This document shows, piece by piece, positions 26,428 through 36,006 of a stretch of 64,000 nt of DNA. The stretch is from JAHQVI01 sp963749875 (GTDB lineage Bacteria; Pseudomonadota; Alphaproteobacteria; Rhizobiales; Rhodomicrobiaceae). Every line of letters begins with the position of its first letter. The stretch's first letter is position 1. The position numbers and the translations under genes were made by a program. The stretch covers positions 988,963-1,052,962 of the forward strand of contig CAVVOX010000004.1 in NCBI GenBank assembly GCA_963749875.1, given 5' to 3'. The notes beneath the pieces are model-generated. The model had not been told where the DNA came from. It searched no databases and saw only the letters and a list, made by a program, of their open reading frames with translations.

Positions 26428-27021
26428 TCATGCGCCCTTCAGGGCCTTTATGAGAAATTCAGCAAATTCTTTCGGTGTCGTGCGGTCTGCATCGTCGAGC
26501 TTCTGAGCCACGATCACGGGATGGCACAGAAAGGCCATCGAGCTTTGAGCGCATCGGGCCGCCCGCGCCGGATCCTGCTTCGCGAACTCGCCCGAAGCGA
26601 TGCCGTCCTCGATAATCTTCTGCAGATGGCCGCAGACCCGGTCGAGGTGCGCCTTGATCGCATGCCATTGCTCTTCCATGGCGACGACCACCATCTCGTG
26701 AACCTTACGGTGGTCGAGAAGGTTTTCCAGCGTGTGCTGGTAAATCTCTTCGATGAAGCGCTCCAGGCGGCGTGATGCCGGCTCATCGGCAGCGGCAATT
26801 TCCGCCAGGCGCTGTTCGGCGCTGCCTGTGACCATGCCGCAAATTGCCTCCATGAGCGCCGATTTGGACTCGAAGAACCGGTAGAGATTGGCCGGCGACA
26901 TCCGGCAGGCTTGGGCAATATCGGCCATCGTCGTCTTGGAATAGCCGTAGTGACGGAACAGGCGCTCGGCCTCCGTCAGGATTTTCTGTCTTGGGTCGAT
27001 TTGGGCTGGTTGTGCTGTCAT
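26428..27021 (-). CDS. TetR family repressor of the adjacent efflux operon
   Basis: A 197-residue regulator with a TetR helix-turn-helix (ILTEAERLFRHYGYSKTTMADIAQACRMSPANLYRFFESKSALMEAI, residues 13-60) and a C-terminal TetR_C domain (about 85-190). It is the first gene of the tetR-adaptor-pump operon, 19 bases before the adaptor. Autoregulation is likely, given the palindrome 33 bases upstream of its start. Inducing ligand unknown. Confidence 0.9.
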   Translation of the reverse strand: MTAQPAQIDPRQKILTEAERLFRHYGYSKTTMADIAQACRMSPANLYRFFESKSALMEAICGMVTGSAEQRLAEIAAADEPASRRLERFIEEIYQHTLENLLDHRKVHEMVVVAMEEQWHAIKAHLDRVCGHLQKIIEDGIASGEFAKQDPARAARCAQSSMAFLCHPVIVAQKLDDADRTTPKEFAEFLIKALKGA

Positions 27022-27053
27022 CTGTTGGGGTTCATGGCCACTCGCTGATGAGT

Positions 27054-27073
27054 GAAGAAAATCGAAAATCTTC
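27054..27073. promoter_or_regulatory. Candidate TetR operator upstream of the efflux operon
   Basis: GAAGAAAATCGAAAATCTTC, a 20-base imperfect palindrome with arms GAAGA/TCTTC and central TCGA, lies 33 bases upstream of the tetR start, where a repressor would block the promoter. Compare 26344-26363. Confidence 0.55.
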
Positions 27074-27138
27074 AGCCAACATATCCCAAGCGTTCCATTG
27101 ACGCAAGTGCCGAGGATTCGTCCGAGCCGGCCATGCCG

Positions 27139-29424
27139 CTAGACATCCGCGCGCTGCGAAGCGGCATCCACGACGACGAGAGCCGTCATATTGACGATGC
27201 GGCGCACGCTCGCGGACGGCTCGATGATGTGAACGGGCTGCGCCGTCCCAAGCAGAATGGGCCCGACCGTGATGCCGTTGCCCGCTGCCACTTTCAGCAG
27301 ATTATAGGAGATGTTGGCGGCGTCGAGATTAGGCATCACCAGGAGATTGGGCTGGCCCGTCAGACGCGCGTCGGAAAAGGCACGCTCCAGGATCCCGGCC
27401 GACAAGGCTGCATCGCCATGCATTTCGCCCTCGATCTCCAGATCGGGCGTGCGCGTCTCGATCAACGCCAGGGCGTCGCGCACGAGCTGGGCGGACGGAC
27501 TATCCGATGCACCGAAGTTGGAATGCGAAAGGAGAGCTGCGCGCGGCGTGACGCCGAAGCGCCGCAGTTCGTCCGCCGCCAGCGAGGTGATCTCGGCGAG
27601 CTGCTCCGCCGTCGGATTCCGGTTGACCTGCGTATCGCAGATGAAGATCTGCCGGTCGGACAGCATCAGCATATTCATCGCCGCCAGCGTCTTCGCGCCT
27701 GAGCGCAAGCCGATCACATCGCGGACGAAACGCAGATGCTCGGAATAGACGCCCGTGGTTCCGCACAGCATCGCATCGACATCGCCCCGGCGCAGGAGAA
27801 TGGCGCCGATCAGCGTCGGCAGCGTGCGCATTGCTTCCTTGGCGATATCGATCGTTACGCCTTTCCGCTTGCACAGCTCATGATATTCGGCGACGACCTC
27901 GCGATAGCGCGGATCGCTCAGAATATTCACTGCCTCGCAATTCTCCCCCAGCTTCAGGCGCAGACCGAAATTCTCGATGCGCTGAGCGATGATGTCGGCG
28001 CGGCCGATGAGCACGGGGAATGCGAGCCCCTCGTCTACGACGACCTGCGCGGCGCGCAGCACGCGCTCCTCTTCGCCCTCGGCATAGGCAACGCGCTGTG
28101 GCGCGGCCTTGGCGGCATCGAAGACCGGCTTCATGCTGGCCCCGGAATGATAGACGAACCGCGCCATCTTCTGCCGGTAGGCTTCCATATCGGCGATGGG
28201 GCGCGCCGCGACGCCGCTATCCATGGCGGCTTGCGCGACGGCGGGAGCGATTTTTTCGATGAGCCTCGGATCGAACGGCTTCGGGATCAGATAGTCGCGG
28301 CCGAAACCCGTCGGCTGCGTGGAATAGGCCGACGCCACGATGTCGGAAACTTCGGCATGGGCGAGATCGGCGATGGCGCCGACCGCCGCTTTCTTCATGG
28401 TCTCGTTGATGGCGGTCGCGCCGACATCGAGCGCCCCCCTGAAGATATAAGGAAAGCAAAGGACGTTGTTGACCTGGTTCGGATAGTCCGACCGGCCGGT
28501 GCAGATCAGCGCGTCGGGCCGCGCTTCATGGGCGAGGTCCGGCATGATCTCCGGCATCGGATTGGCGAGCGCCATGATGATTGGCGTCGGCGCCATTTCC
28601 TTGACCATTTCGGGCTTCAGGACGCCGCCCGCCGATAGGCCGAGAAAGATGTCCGCATCTCTGACGATCTCGGCAAGTTTGCGTGCGCTCGTCTCCTGCG
28701 CGTAATGCTCCTTCTCCGGGTCCATATTGACGGAGCGGCCTTTGAAGACGACGCCATCAATGTCGGAAATGAAGATGTTCTCGCGCCTGAGGCCGAAGCT
28801 GACAAGCAGATCGAGACAGGCCAGCGCCGCCGCGCCCGCCCCCGATCCGGCAAGCCTCACCTGCGAAATCTCTTTCCCTGCAAACCTCAGCCCATTCAGC
28901 ACCGCTGCCGCGACGATGATCGCGGTGCCGTGTTGATCGTCATGAAAGACCGGGATATTCATCCTTTCGCGCAGAGTCCGCTCGATGGTGAAACATTCCG
29001 GCGCCTTGATGTCTTCCAGATTGATGCCGCCGAAGGTCGGCTCCAGCGCGGCGACGATGTCGATGAATTTCTGCGGGTCCGTCTCGGCGATCTCGATATC
29101 GAAAACGTCGATCCCGGCGAATTTCTTGAACAGGCAGCCCTTGCCTTCCATGACGGGCTTCGAGGCGAGCGGCCCGATATTGCCGAGGCCGAGAACGGCG
29201 GTGCCGTTGGTGATCACGGCGACCAGATTGCTGCGCGAGGTGAGGTCCGCCGCCTGCTGTGCATCCTCGGCAATGGCCGTGCAGGCATAGGCGACGCCCG
29301 GCGAATAGGCGAGCGAAAGGTCGAGCTGGTTGATCAGGCCTTTCGTCGGCACCACGGAAATCTTTCCGGGTTTGGGGAGGCGGTGATAGTCGAGGGCGGC
29401 GTCGCGCAGAGATTGTTCGTCCAT
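27139..29424 (-). CDS. maeB: NADP-dependent malic enzyme with phosphotransacetylase-like domain
   Basis: A 761-residue enzyme converting malate to pyruvate, CO2 and NADPH. The malic N-terminal domain (residues about 15-155; SLAYSPGVAYACTAIAEDAQ, FGGINLEDIKAPECF), the NAD(P)-binding domain (RLAGSGAGAAALACLDLL, about 185-400) and a C-terminal PTA_PTB domain (about 430-755) are in the usual order for MaeB. The PTA domain in this class is thought regulatory, sensing acetyl-CoA. The ATG at 29424 gives the common MDEQSLRDAALDYHR start. It is a single-gene unit. Confidence 0.95.
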   Translation of the reverse strand: MDEQSLRDAALDYHRLPKPGKISVVPTKGLINQLDLSLAYSPGVAYACTAIAEDAQQAADLTSRSNLVAVITNGTAVLGLGNIGPLASKPVMEGKGCLFKKFAGIDVFDIEIAETDPQKFIDIVAALEPTFGGINLEDIKAPECFTIERTLRERMNIPVFHDDQHGTAIIVAAAVLNGLRFAGKEISQVRLAGSGAGAAALACLDLLVSFGLRRENIFISDIDGVVFKGRSVNMDPEKEHYAQETSARKLAEIVRDADIFLGLSAGGVLKPEMVKEMAPTPIIMALANPMPEIMPDLAHEARPDALICTGRSDYPNQVNNVLCFPYIFRGALDVGATAINETMKKAAVGAIADLAHAEVSDIVASAYSTQPTGFGRDYLIPKPFDPRLIEKIAPAVAQAAMDSGVAARPIADMEAYRQKMARFVYHSGASMKPVFDAAKAAPQRVAYAEGEEERVLRAAQVVVDEGLAFPVLIGRADIIAQRIENFGLRLKLGENCEAVNILSDPRYREVVAEYHELCKRKGVTIDIAKEAMRTLPTLIGAILLRRGDVDAMLCGTTGVYSEHLRFVRDVIGLRSGAKTLAAMNMLMLSDRQIFICDTQVNRNPTAEQLAEITSLAADELRRFGVTPRAALLSHSNFGASDSPSAQLVRDALALIETRTPDLEIEGEMHGDAALSAGILERAFSDARLTGQPNLLVMPNLDAANISYNLLKVAAGNGITVGPILLGTAQPVHIIEPSASVRRIVNMTALVVVDAASQRADV

Positions 29425-29566
29425 GAAATCCTGCTTGTTCTTATCTAAGGATCGCAAGCACGAGGGCTTGCCGGCACAAGGATTGCCACGCAGATTAACA
29501 CAGGCTCGATGCTGAAATCTCTAGCGGTGCGAAGACGATCGCGATGGCGGCGTTCCGCTCACCTGG

Positions 29567-30331
29567 CTAACTGGCCCCGGCTTCGTCTTCGCCGACGGCC
29601 ATGGCGACCGCCAGACAGTTGACTTCCGCCGCGCCGGCCTCCTTGAGCACGCGGGCGCAGGCGCTGAGCGTTGAGCCCGTGGTGATAACGTCATCGACAA
29701 GCAGAATGTGCTTGCCTGCAATGCGCCCCTCCGCCTTCGGCGCAATGGCGAAGGCATTGGCGACATTGCTCTGCCGTTCGGCTTCCGACAGACCAACCTG
29801 GCTCGGCGTTCGCCGGACCCGGCGCAGGCTCGTCATATCGGCCGGGAGCCTGGCGAGCCTGGACAGTCTCCCGGCAAGGATCGCCGCCTGATTGTAACGC
29901 CGCTGCGAAAGCTTTCTCGGGTGGAGCGGCACGGGCATGAGCACATCCGCATCCTCCAGCAGTCCGGCGCCGGCCGCGCGCATCATTTGGGCGAACATGT
30001 CCGATGCCTCGTGCCGGTCTCCATATTTGAAACTGTGAATGAGCGTGCGCATGACCCCATTGAAACGGGCGGCGGCGCGTGCGCGGCCAAAAATTGGCGG
30101 ATCGCGCAATGCTGCCGTGGACAGCGCCGTTTCTCCGTCTGCATGAGGCAGCGGCAGGCCGAGCCGGTCGCAAAGGGGAGGAGTGATGAAATCGACGTCT
30201 TTCCAGCAGGCCGGGCAGAGGACGCGATGAGCTGCAATCGGCGTGTGGCAATGGATGCAGATGGGCGGCAGAATGAGATCGGTGGCATAGCGCAGATTTG
30301 CCAGCGACCAGCGGCGCAGATCTGAGACCAT
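29567..30331 (-). CDS. ComF family protein (phosphoribosyltransferase fold)
   Basis: A 254-residue ComF-type protein. An N-terminal zinc-ribbon (PPICIHCHTPI...VLCPACW, residues about 22-45) precedes the PRTase domain with the PRPP loop HILLVDDVITTGSTLSACARVL (about 205-226). ComF homologues are tied to DNA uptake in naturally competent bacteria; in alphaproteobacteria the role is unproved. Start at 30331 is preferred because the upstream extension is Arg/Ser-rich and reaches into the divergent methyltransferase gene. Confidence 0.88.
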   Translation of the reverse strand: MVSDLRRWSLANLRYATDLILPPICIHCHTPIAAHRVLCPACWKDVDFITPPLCDRLGLPLPHADGETALSTAALRDPPIFGRARAAARFNGVMRTLIHSFKYGDRHEASDMFAQMMRAAGAGLLEDADVLMPVPLHPRKLSQRRYNQAAILAGRLSRLARLPADMTSLRRVRRTPSQVGLSEAERQSNVANAFAIAPKAEGRIAGKHILLVDDVITTGSTLSACARVLKEAGAAEVNCLAVAMAVGEDEAGAS

Positions 30332-30458
30332 CCGGCCGAGACCGGCGGCGTTCGAACGCTCTTCGGCCGTACTCACAAAGCCCCTCCATTGCCTCTTTTG
30401 TTTGAGGCTAGCCGGGCTTACATCTGAAGCAAGACCGTAACAAAACTGGGGCCGTCTC

Positions 30459-31355
30459 TTGAGCGCGCCGCATCTTTTCGACCGCAAGCTGCTTCTCAAG
30501 CGGCGCGAGCGTGCCGCAAGGCGCGGCGACATGCCCGATTTCCTGCTGAGACGGGCGGCGGACGATATGGCCGAGCGGCTTCAGGGCGTGCAGCGGGATT
30601 TTTCGCGCATTCTGACGATCGGCGCGCATAATGCGCCGCTTGCCGAGGCCCGCGCAGGGGGACGCCCGCCGGCCGATGTCGAGGTCGTGATGCAGACGGG
30701 CGCTCCCTTCGGCGGCGAGGGTGCCGCCCTCCGGCTTTGCGGCGACGAAGAGTGCGTTCCCTTCCGCGATGGCGCATTCGACCTCATCGCCGCCCCGCTT
30801 TCCTTGCATCTCGTCAATGATCTGCCGGGCGCGCTCATACAGATTCGCCGCGCGCTCATGCCGGACGGGCTGTTCCTTGGGGCGGTCCTCGGCGGCGCCA
30901 CGCTTCAGGAGCTGCGCGAAGCCTTCATGCAGGCCGAGATGGAGCTGGAGGGCGGCGTCAGCCCGCGCGTGGCCCCGATGGCCGATATTCGCGATTACGG
31001 AGCATTGCTCCAGCGCGCCGGCTTTGCCCTGCCTGTTGCCGACAGCGATCTCCTTGTCGCGACCTATGGCTCCCCTTTGGCGCTGATGCTGGAGCTTCGT
31101 GCCATGGGTGCGGGCAATGTCCTGACCGAACGGCGCCGGACCCCGCTTCGCCGCGCCACGCTGCAAAGAGCGGTGGAGATCTACACGGAGCGCCATAGCG
31201 TCGCAGAGGGCCGCGTTCGCGCAACCTTCGAGATCATCCATCTTGCCGGATGGGCGCCGCATGAAAGTCAGCAGAAGCCGCTAAGGCCGGGATCGGCGCG
31301 GTTGCGCCTTGCCGATGCGTTGGCGGTCAAGGAACACCGGCTCAAAAGCTCCTAA
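30459..31355 (+). CDS. SAM-dependent methyltransferase (BioC/NDUFAF5-like)
   Basis: A 298-residue class I methyltransferase starting at TTG. It opens with FDRKLLLKRRERAARRGDMPDFLLRRAADDMAERL, the signature of the NDUFAF5-like family, followed by the motif I position (ILTIGAHNAPLAEARAGG, weaker than GxGxG), CGDEECVPFRDGAFDLIAAPLSLHLVNDLPGAL (motif post-II) and LFLGAVLGGATLQELREAF. The human relative acts on a complex I subunit; the bacterial role is inferred to be similar or unknown. It is divergent from comF with a 127-base gap. Confidence 0.87.
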   Translation: MSAPHLFDRKLLLKRRERAARRGDMPDFLLRRAADDMAERLQGVQRDFSRILTIGAHNAPLAEARAGGRPPADVEVVMQTGAPFGGEGAALRLCGDEECVPFRDGAFDLIAAPLSLHLVNDLPGALIQIRRALMPDGLFLGAVLGGATLQELREAFMQAEMELEGGVSPRVAPMADIRDYGALLQRAGFALPVADSDLLVATYGSPLALMLELRAMGAGNVLTERRRTPLRRATLQRAVEIYTERHSVAEGRVRATFEIIHLAGWAPHESQQKPLRPGSARLRLADALAVKEHRLKSS

Positions 31356-31500
31356 AGGCGATCGCACGGGGGTGGGCGCCCGCGTCGTCCTCTGGTCAAA
31401 TTCTCTTTTCATTTTACGCACTCCGTAGGCCATGTGATAAAGGAGCCACGGCTCACAGCGTTGGGTCCTGTTCTGTAGCGAGCCTGGAACTGCACCTCGA

Positions 31501-33838
31501 ATGGCGTCTGACGACCCTAATAAGCGTCCATTTTTTCGCCGGGGCGGGCGCCGGTCCCTGATCGAGTCCATCGATGACGAGATGGGGCGGGACCGGTATG
31601 CATCGCGCTCCGCTTTCGACGAGCCTCACCCAAGGATCTTTGACGACGACGAGGCCGATCCTTTCGGGATGGAGAGTACCGAACCCCTGCCAAGTTTCAT
31701 TCGCAAGGAGCAGGAAGCGCAGGGCCTTGTGCCCCCCGATCCGCAGCGGGGTGAGAAGGGTACCCCGAAAAAACGTGTGCTCCAGTGGGGCCGCCTCAAG
31801 GCCCTGTTTCGGAAGCCCGACTCCCAAAAAATGGAGAGGCCGGGGAAACCGCGGGAGCCGCGCAAACCGCGCTCGTGGAAATTCCGCGCGGCGCGCTTCG
31901 TCGCCTATTGGGGTTTCGTGGCCGCAATCTGGTTCGGCCTGATCCTTGTCGGAGCCGTCGCGATCTATTCCCAGACGGCCGAAGATCCGCTCAAGGCGGG
32001 TCTCAGCAAGCAGCCTGCGAAGATCACGATCCTTGCCGACAATAACAAGGTGATCGCGGAAAAGGGCCTGCGGCGCAATCACGTCAAGCTTCAGGACATG
32101 CCGCAGCATCTCATCCAGGCGGTTCTGACGACCGAAGACCGGCGCTTTTACTATCACTATGGCTTCGACCCGACCGGCATCTTGCGCGCGGCGATCCGGA
32201 ACTACCGGGCCGGCCGGATCGTCGAAGGCGGCAGCACGATTACGCAGCAATTGGTGAAGGTTCTCTTCCTCAAACCGGACCGCACCTATTGGCGCAAGAT
32301 CGAGGAAGTCCTGCTGGCGCTTTCGCTCGAATACCGGTTCGACAAAGATCAGATCCTGGAGCTCTATCTCAATCGGATCTATTTCGGTGCCGGCAATTAC
32401 GGTGTGGAAGCCGCGGCGCAGCACTATTTCGGCAAGAGCGTCGGTGAGATCGATCACTATGAAGCCGCGATACTGGCCGGGCTGATCCGCTCTCCGACCT
32501 TTTACGCGCCGACTACCAATCTGGAGCGCTCATTGGCCCGGGGCAGGGTCGTTCTCAACAATATGCGCGCTCACGGCGATATATCGCTCGCCGATTATGA
32601 AGAGGCTCTCGCAAATCCGCCGTCCCTGCGCAATTACCTGCCGTCGGAAAGCTACGGCTTCGTGATCGACTGGGTGGTGCAGCAATTGCCCGAATTGGGG
32701 CTCGATGTGAAAGCCGACATGGCGGTCGAGACCACGATCGACTACGAGTTGCAGGCGGTTGCCCAGCGGACGGTGAAGGAAAAGATGGACGAGCAGGGGG
32801 CGGACTATAATGCCGGCCAGGCCGCTGCCGTCATCATCGATCGCAGCGGTGCGATCAAGGCGCTGGTCGGCGGTCGTGATTACGCGAAGAACCAGTTCAA
32901 CCGCGCGGTGCAAGGCAAGCGGCAGCCGGGCTCAACATTCAAGCCCTTCGTGTTTCTGACCGCGCTGGAGCATGGGCTGACGCCAGAACTCCGTCGTTCG
33001 TGACGGGCCGCTGCGGATCGGCGACTGGACGCCGTCGAATTATAACAATCGCTATTATGGCGATGTGACCCTGCGGGATGCGCTGGCCAAGAGCCTGAAC
33101 ACCGTTTCCGTGCGACTCACCGAATGGGTGGGGCGCGACCAGGTCATCAGGACTGCGCACCGGCTCGGCATTGCCTCCAAGCTTGAGCCCAATGCGTCGA
33201 TTTCGCTCGGGACATCCGAGGTCTCACTTCTGGAACTCGCCTCGGCCTATGTGCCATTCGCCAATGGCGGCTTCAGCGCCATGCCGCACATCATCAAGGC
33301 GGTGAGAGATGCCGATGGCAGGACGGTCTATGATGTCGGGCGGACCAATTGGGGCCGCGTCATCCGTCCCGAACATGTTGCGGCGATGAATGAGATGCTG
33401 AGCGCAACGATCCGGTATGGCACCGGCAATAAGGCCTCGATCGATCCGCACCCCGCCGCGGGCAAGACCGGGACCGGGCAGGATTATCGCGATGCCTGGT
33501 TCATCGGCTATACCGCGCATTACGTGACGGGCGTGTGGCTCGGAAATGACGACTTCACGCCGATGAAGCGCGTGACGGGCGGCTCGCTGCCGACTCTCAT
33601 CTGGCGCGATCTGATGGTCTATGCCCATCTGAACAAGGAACCCGCTTTTCTGCCGGGTACCGGTCGTCAGATTGCCCAGGACCAACGTTCCGGGCCGGAA
33701 CGTGAGTCGCTATGGGATTTCTTCGGCCGCGGCAGCACCGCGAGCAGGGATACGACCCTCGGCACGCCGGTCGCCAGCCGCGGGGCGCGCGCCGCCCCGA
33801 AGCGCAAATCCTGGTTCGAGGAGTTCTTCTCTCAATAG
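31501..33838 (+). pseudogene. Class A penicillin-binding protein 1A, frameshifted in the transpeptidase domain
   Basis: About 779 codons. A charged cytoplasmic tail is followed by a membrane anchor (about residues 132-158), the GT51 transglycosylase (VLTTEDRRFYYHYGFDP with catalytic Glu, GGSTITQQLVK) and the transpeptidase with SxxK (STFKPF, about 479), SxN (SLNTVS) and KTG (GKTGTGQDYRDAWF). Near 32,984 one extra base (CCA-G-AACTCC) shifts the frame between STFK and SLN, and translation would stop at 33,003. The span is 3n+1. Without the shift the gene is complete. As this enzyme class polymerises and crosslinks peptidoglycan, loss would matter unless paralogues exist. Confidence 0.87.
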
Positions 33839-33887
33839 GGCGCGGTCCGCTAAGCAGCTCCTGGATTGCTACGTATGGCGTATTCGA

Positions 33888-34379
33888 TCAGGCCGCCTGG
33901 TCGTAGGCTTGCTGTAATTTGCCGATGTCCAGCTTGACCATCTGCATCACGGCCTGCATGACGCGTTTCGCTTTCTGACGGTCTTCGTCCTGTAGCATGG
34001 CGATCAGCGCAGTCGGCACGACCTGCCAGGAGACGCCGAACTTGTCCTTCAGCCAGCCGCATTGGACGGGTCTGCCGCCATCCGCGGTCAACGCGTCCCA
34101 ATAACGGTCGACCTCGGCCTGATCCGCACAACGCACAGAGAGCGAGATCGCGTCATTGAACGCATCGTGCGGCCCGCCGTTCAGAGCCTGAAAGTTCTGG
34201 CCGGCCAGGGTGAAATCGACGAGCATGACGCCGCCTTCCTTGCCGCCGGGCGTGTCGGCGCTGTAGTGGAAGATCCGGTTGATCTTGGAATTCAGGAAAA
34301 TCGAGGCGTAGAGTCGTGCCGCTTCCTCGGCCTGGCGGTCGAACCACAGGCAGGGGGTGATCGTCTGTATCGTCGTCAT
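33888..34379 (-). CDS. VOC/PhnB-like superfamily protein (3-demethylubiquinone methyltransferase-like fold)
   Basis: A 163-residue protein of the glyoxalase/bleomycin-resistance fold: TITPCLWFDRQAEEAARLYASIF, SKINRIFHYSADTPGGKEGGVMLVDFTLAGQNFQALNGGP, AISLSVRCADQAEVDRYWDAL and GWLKDKFGVSWQVVP. This matches the family loosely named after 3-demethylubiquinone-9 methyltransferase, though such proteins lack a methyltransferase domain. The ATG at 34379 is the conserved MTTIQTITPCLWF start. Confidence 0.88.
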   Translation of the reverse strand: MTTIQTITPCLWFDRQAEEAARLYASIFLNSKINRIFHYSADTPGGKEGGVMLVDFTLAGQNFQALNGGPHDAFNDAISLSVRCADQAEVDRYWDALTADGGRPVQCGWLKDKFGVSWQVVPTALIAMLQDEDRQKAKRVMQAVMQMVKLDIGKLQQAYDQAA

Positions 34380-34614
34380 TCGGCTTTCTCCTATCGCCGC
34401 GAAATCGTGGGGCGCAAAGCTATGCGGCAATCCCGAGCCGCCGTCCCCGTTATAAAGACGTTGCGGTAGCCTCCAGACCGACAGGCCGGCTGGAAAATTT
34501 TCGCCGTTCGCCGGCGGTCCGCGATGCGGCTCCTATTTGACAAATGTCATTTCGGCTGACCGCAGTATCGCCGAACATCTCGGCGACGTCTGAGCAAGCA
34601 GATGAGGTTCCCGA

Positions 34615-35115
34615 ATGAAATCTCTTGTCGTGTTCTACTCCCTGACAGGGAATACAAGCCTCGTTGCCTCCAAGATCGCGGCGCTTCTTAAGGCCGACAC
34701 CGAACGGATCCTGTGCCAGAAACCCTACAAAGGCCCCTGGGGCTATTTCAAAGCGGCCTATCACAGCCTGACTGGGCGGAGCGTTCCCATCCAGGCGTCG
34801 AAGATCGCGCCGCATGATTATGATCTGATTGTTGTGGCCGGTCCGATCTGGGCCGGACGCATCGCGCCGCCGGTGCGGAGCTTTCTTCATGACTATCGGG
34901 GGCATTCCAAGCACATGGCGTTCTGCGTAACCTATGGGGGATCACAGCCCGACTACAGCTTCCGGCAAATGGAGGAGTTCAGCGGCATAAAGCCGGTCGC
35001 CACGCTTTCCGTGACGGCAGAGGAGATTACGGAGGGACATTATGATCTGCCCGTCAGGACCTTCGTTAAGACGCTTCAGGAGACGCTCGGACAGGCGCAT
35101 CAGGACGTGGCCTGA
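34615..35115 (+). CDS. Flavodoxin-family protein
   Basis: A 166-residue flavodoxin-like protein. The FMN phosphate loop VVFYSLTGNTSLVASKIA (residues 5-21) and the later IVVAGPIWAGRIAPPVRSFL strand-loop (about 68-87) are typical of long-chain bacterial flavodoxin/NAD(P)H oxidoreductase-like proteins. An electron-transfer role is likely but the partner is unknown. It is followed by DUF2267 and DUF2293 genes on the same strand. Confidence 0.85.
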   Translation: MKSLVVFYSLTGNTSLVASKIAALLKADTERILCQKPYKGPWGYFKAAYHSLTGRSVPIQASKIAPHDYDLIVVAGPIWAGRIAPPVRSFLHDYRGHSKHMAFCVTYGGSQPDYSFRQMEEFSGIKPVATLSVTAEEITEGHYDLPVRTFVKTLQETLGQAHQDVA

Positions 35116-35157
35116 AGGCGCCGCCCGCAACCGTCAGAATCCGGGGAGAAAAGCAAA

Positions 35158-35583
35158 ATGACGACCGGCCTCGATGTGTTTGACACGACCGTCCAGCAGA
35201 CCAACCTCTGGCTGAAGGACATTATGGAGCGGATCGAAACGGATGACAGGCATCTCGCCTATCAGCTTCTGCGGGCGACGCTGCATATGATCCGTGATCG
35301 CGTCGGTCCGGAAAACGCCGTGCATTTCGGCGCGCAGCTCCCCATGCTGATCCGCGGTCTCTACTATGAGGGCTGGCACATGGCCCATACGCCGACGCGC
35401 ACGCGCCATTTGGCCGATTTCATCGATGACATCGAGGATGAAGCGCGGCGCAAGCTCGGGGCGGATCGCGAAAAGCTGGTGAAAGCCGTGTTTCAGGTTG
35501 TCGCGGACCGCATCGATCCGGGTGAAGTGGACAAGCTGATCAAGGCGTTTCCCGAAGACCTCAGAGCGCTGTGGGTCGGATAG
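35158..35583 (+). CDS. DUF2267 protein
   Basis: A 141-residue all-helical protein. The family pattern (TTVQQTNLWLKDIMERIETDDRHLAYQLLRATLHMIRDRVGPENAVHFGAQLPMLIRGLYYEGW) repeats in the second half (ADREKLVKAVFQVVADRIDPGEVDKLIKAFPEDLRALW). DUF2267 proteins have no established function; they are often found with stress-related small genes. A GGGGAG ribosome site precedes the ATG, 42 bases after the flavodoxin gene. Confidence 0.9.
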   Translation: MTTGLDVFDTTVQQTNLWLKDIMERIETDDRHLAYQLLRATLHMIRDRVGPENAVHFGAQLPMLIRGLYYEGWHMAHTPTRTRHLADFIDDIEDEARRKLGADREKLVKAVFQVVADRIDPGEVDKLIKAFPEDLRALWVG

Positions 35584-35653
35584 TCGGGGCGAGGCCGGCT
35601 TGGCCGGCGGGAGCGTTGCCGCGAAGCGCTGAGGTGATAGTGCAGGGCAGGAT

Positions 35654-35944
35654 TTGAGCAGACGCGAAGACATCGAAAACGCGCTGAGGCATCTCGCTCC
35701 GAAGATTCCGGGCTATGAGTGCGGCGCCATTGTCGATCACGCCATGGACAGCGCCGGCCTTCGCTCCGCCTCGGCGGAAAGCGCGGCGTGGCTTTCCATG
35801 ACCGCCTATGTTCGGCATGTCTTCACCGTCTATGACGATTTGCTGGCCGATGGCTACGATCCGGAGAGCGCCCGGTTCTTTGTGGCCGAGGAAATGAATT
35901 TCCGGCTGGCGGAATGGGGTGTCCTCAGGACGATCGACCTGTAG
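35654..35944 (+). CDS. DUF2293 protein
   Basis: A 96-residue protein beginning at TTG (35654). The sequence RREDIENALRHLAPKIPGYECGAIVDHAMDSAGLRSASAESAAWLSMTAYVRHVFTVYDDLLADGYDPESARFFV matches the DUF2293 family found in alphaproteobacteria. No function is known. It follows the DUF2267 gene by 70 bases. Confidence 0.82.
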   Translation: MSRREDIENALRHLAPKIPGYECGAIVDHAMDSAGLRSASAESAAWLSMTAYVRHVFTVYDDLLADGYDPESARFFVAEEMNFRLAEWGVLRTIDL

Positions 35945-36006
35945 CGCCGGTAAGTCGAAATCAGCAGTTGCGTGCTCGCCTTGACATCGTGACGCGGCGA
36001 AGGCGT

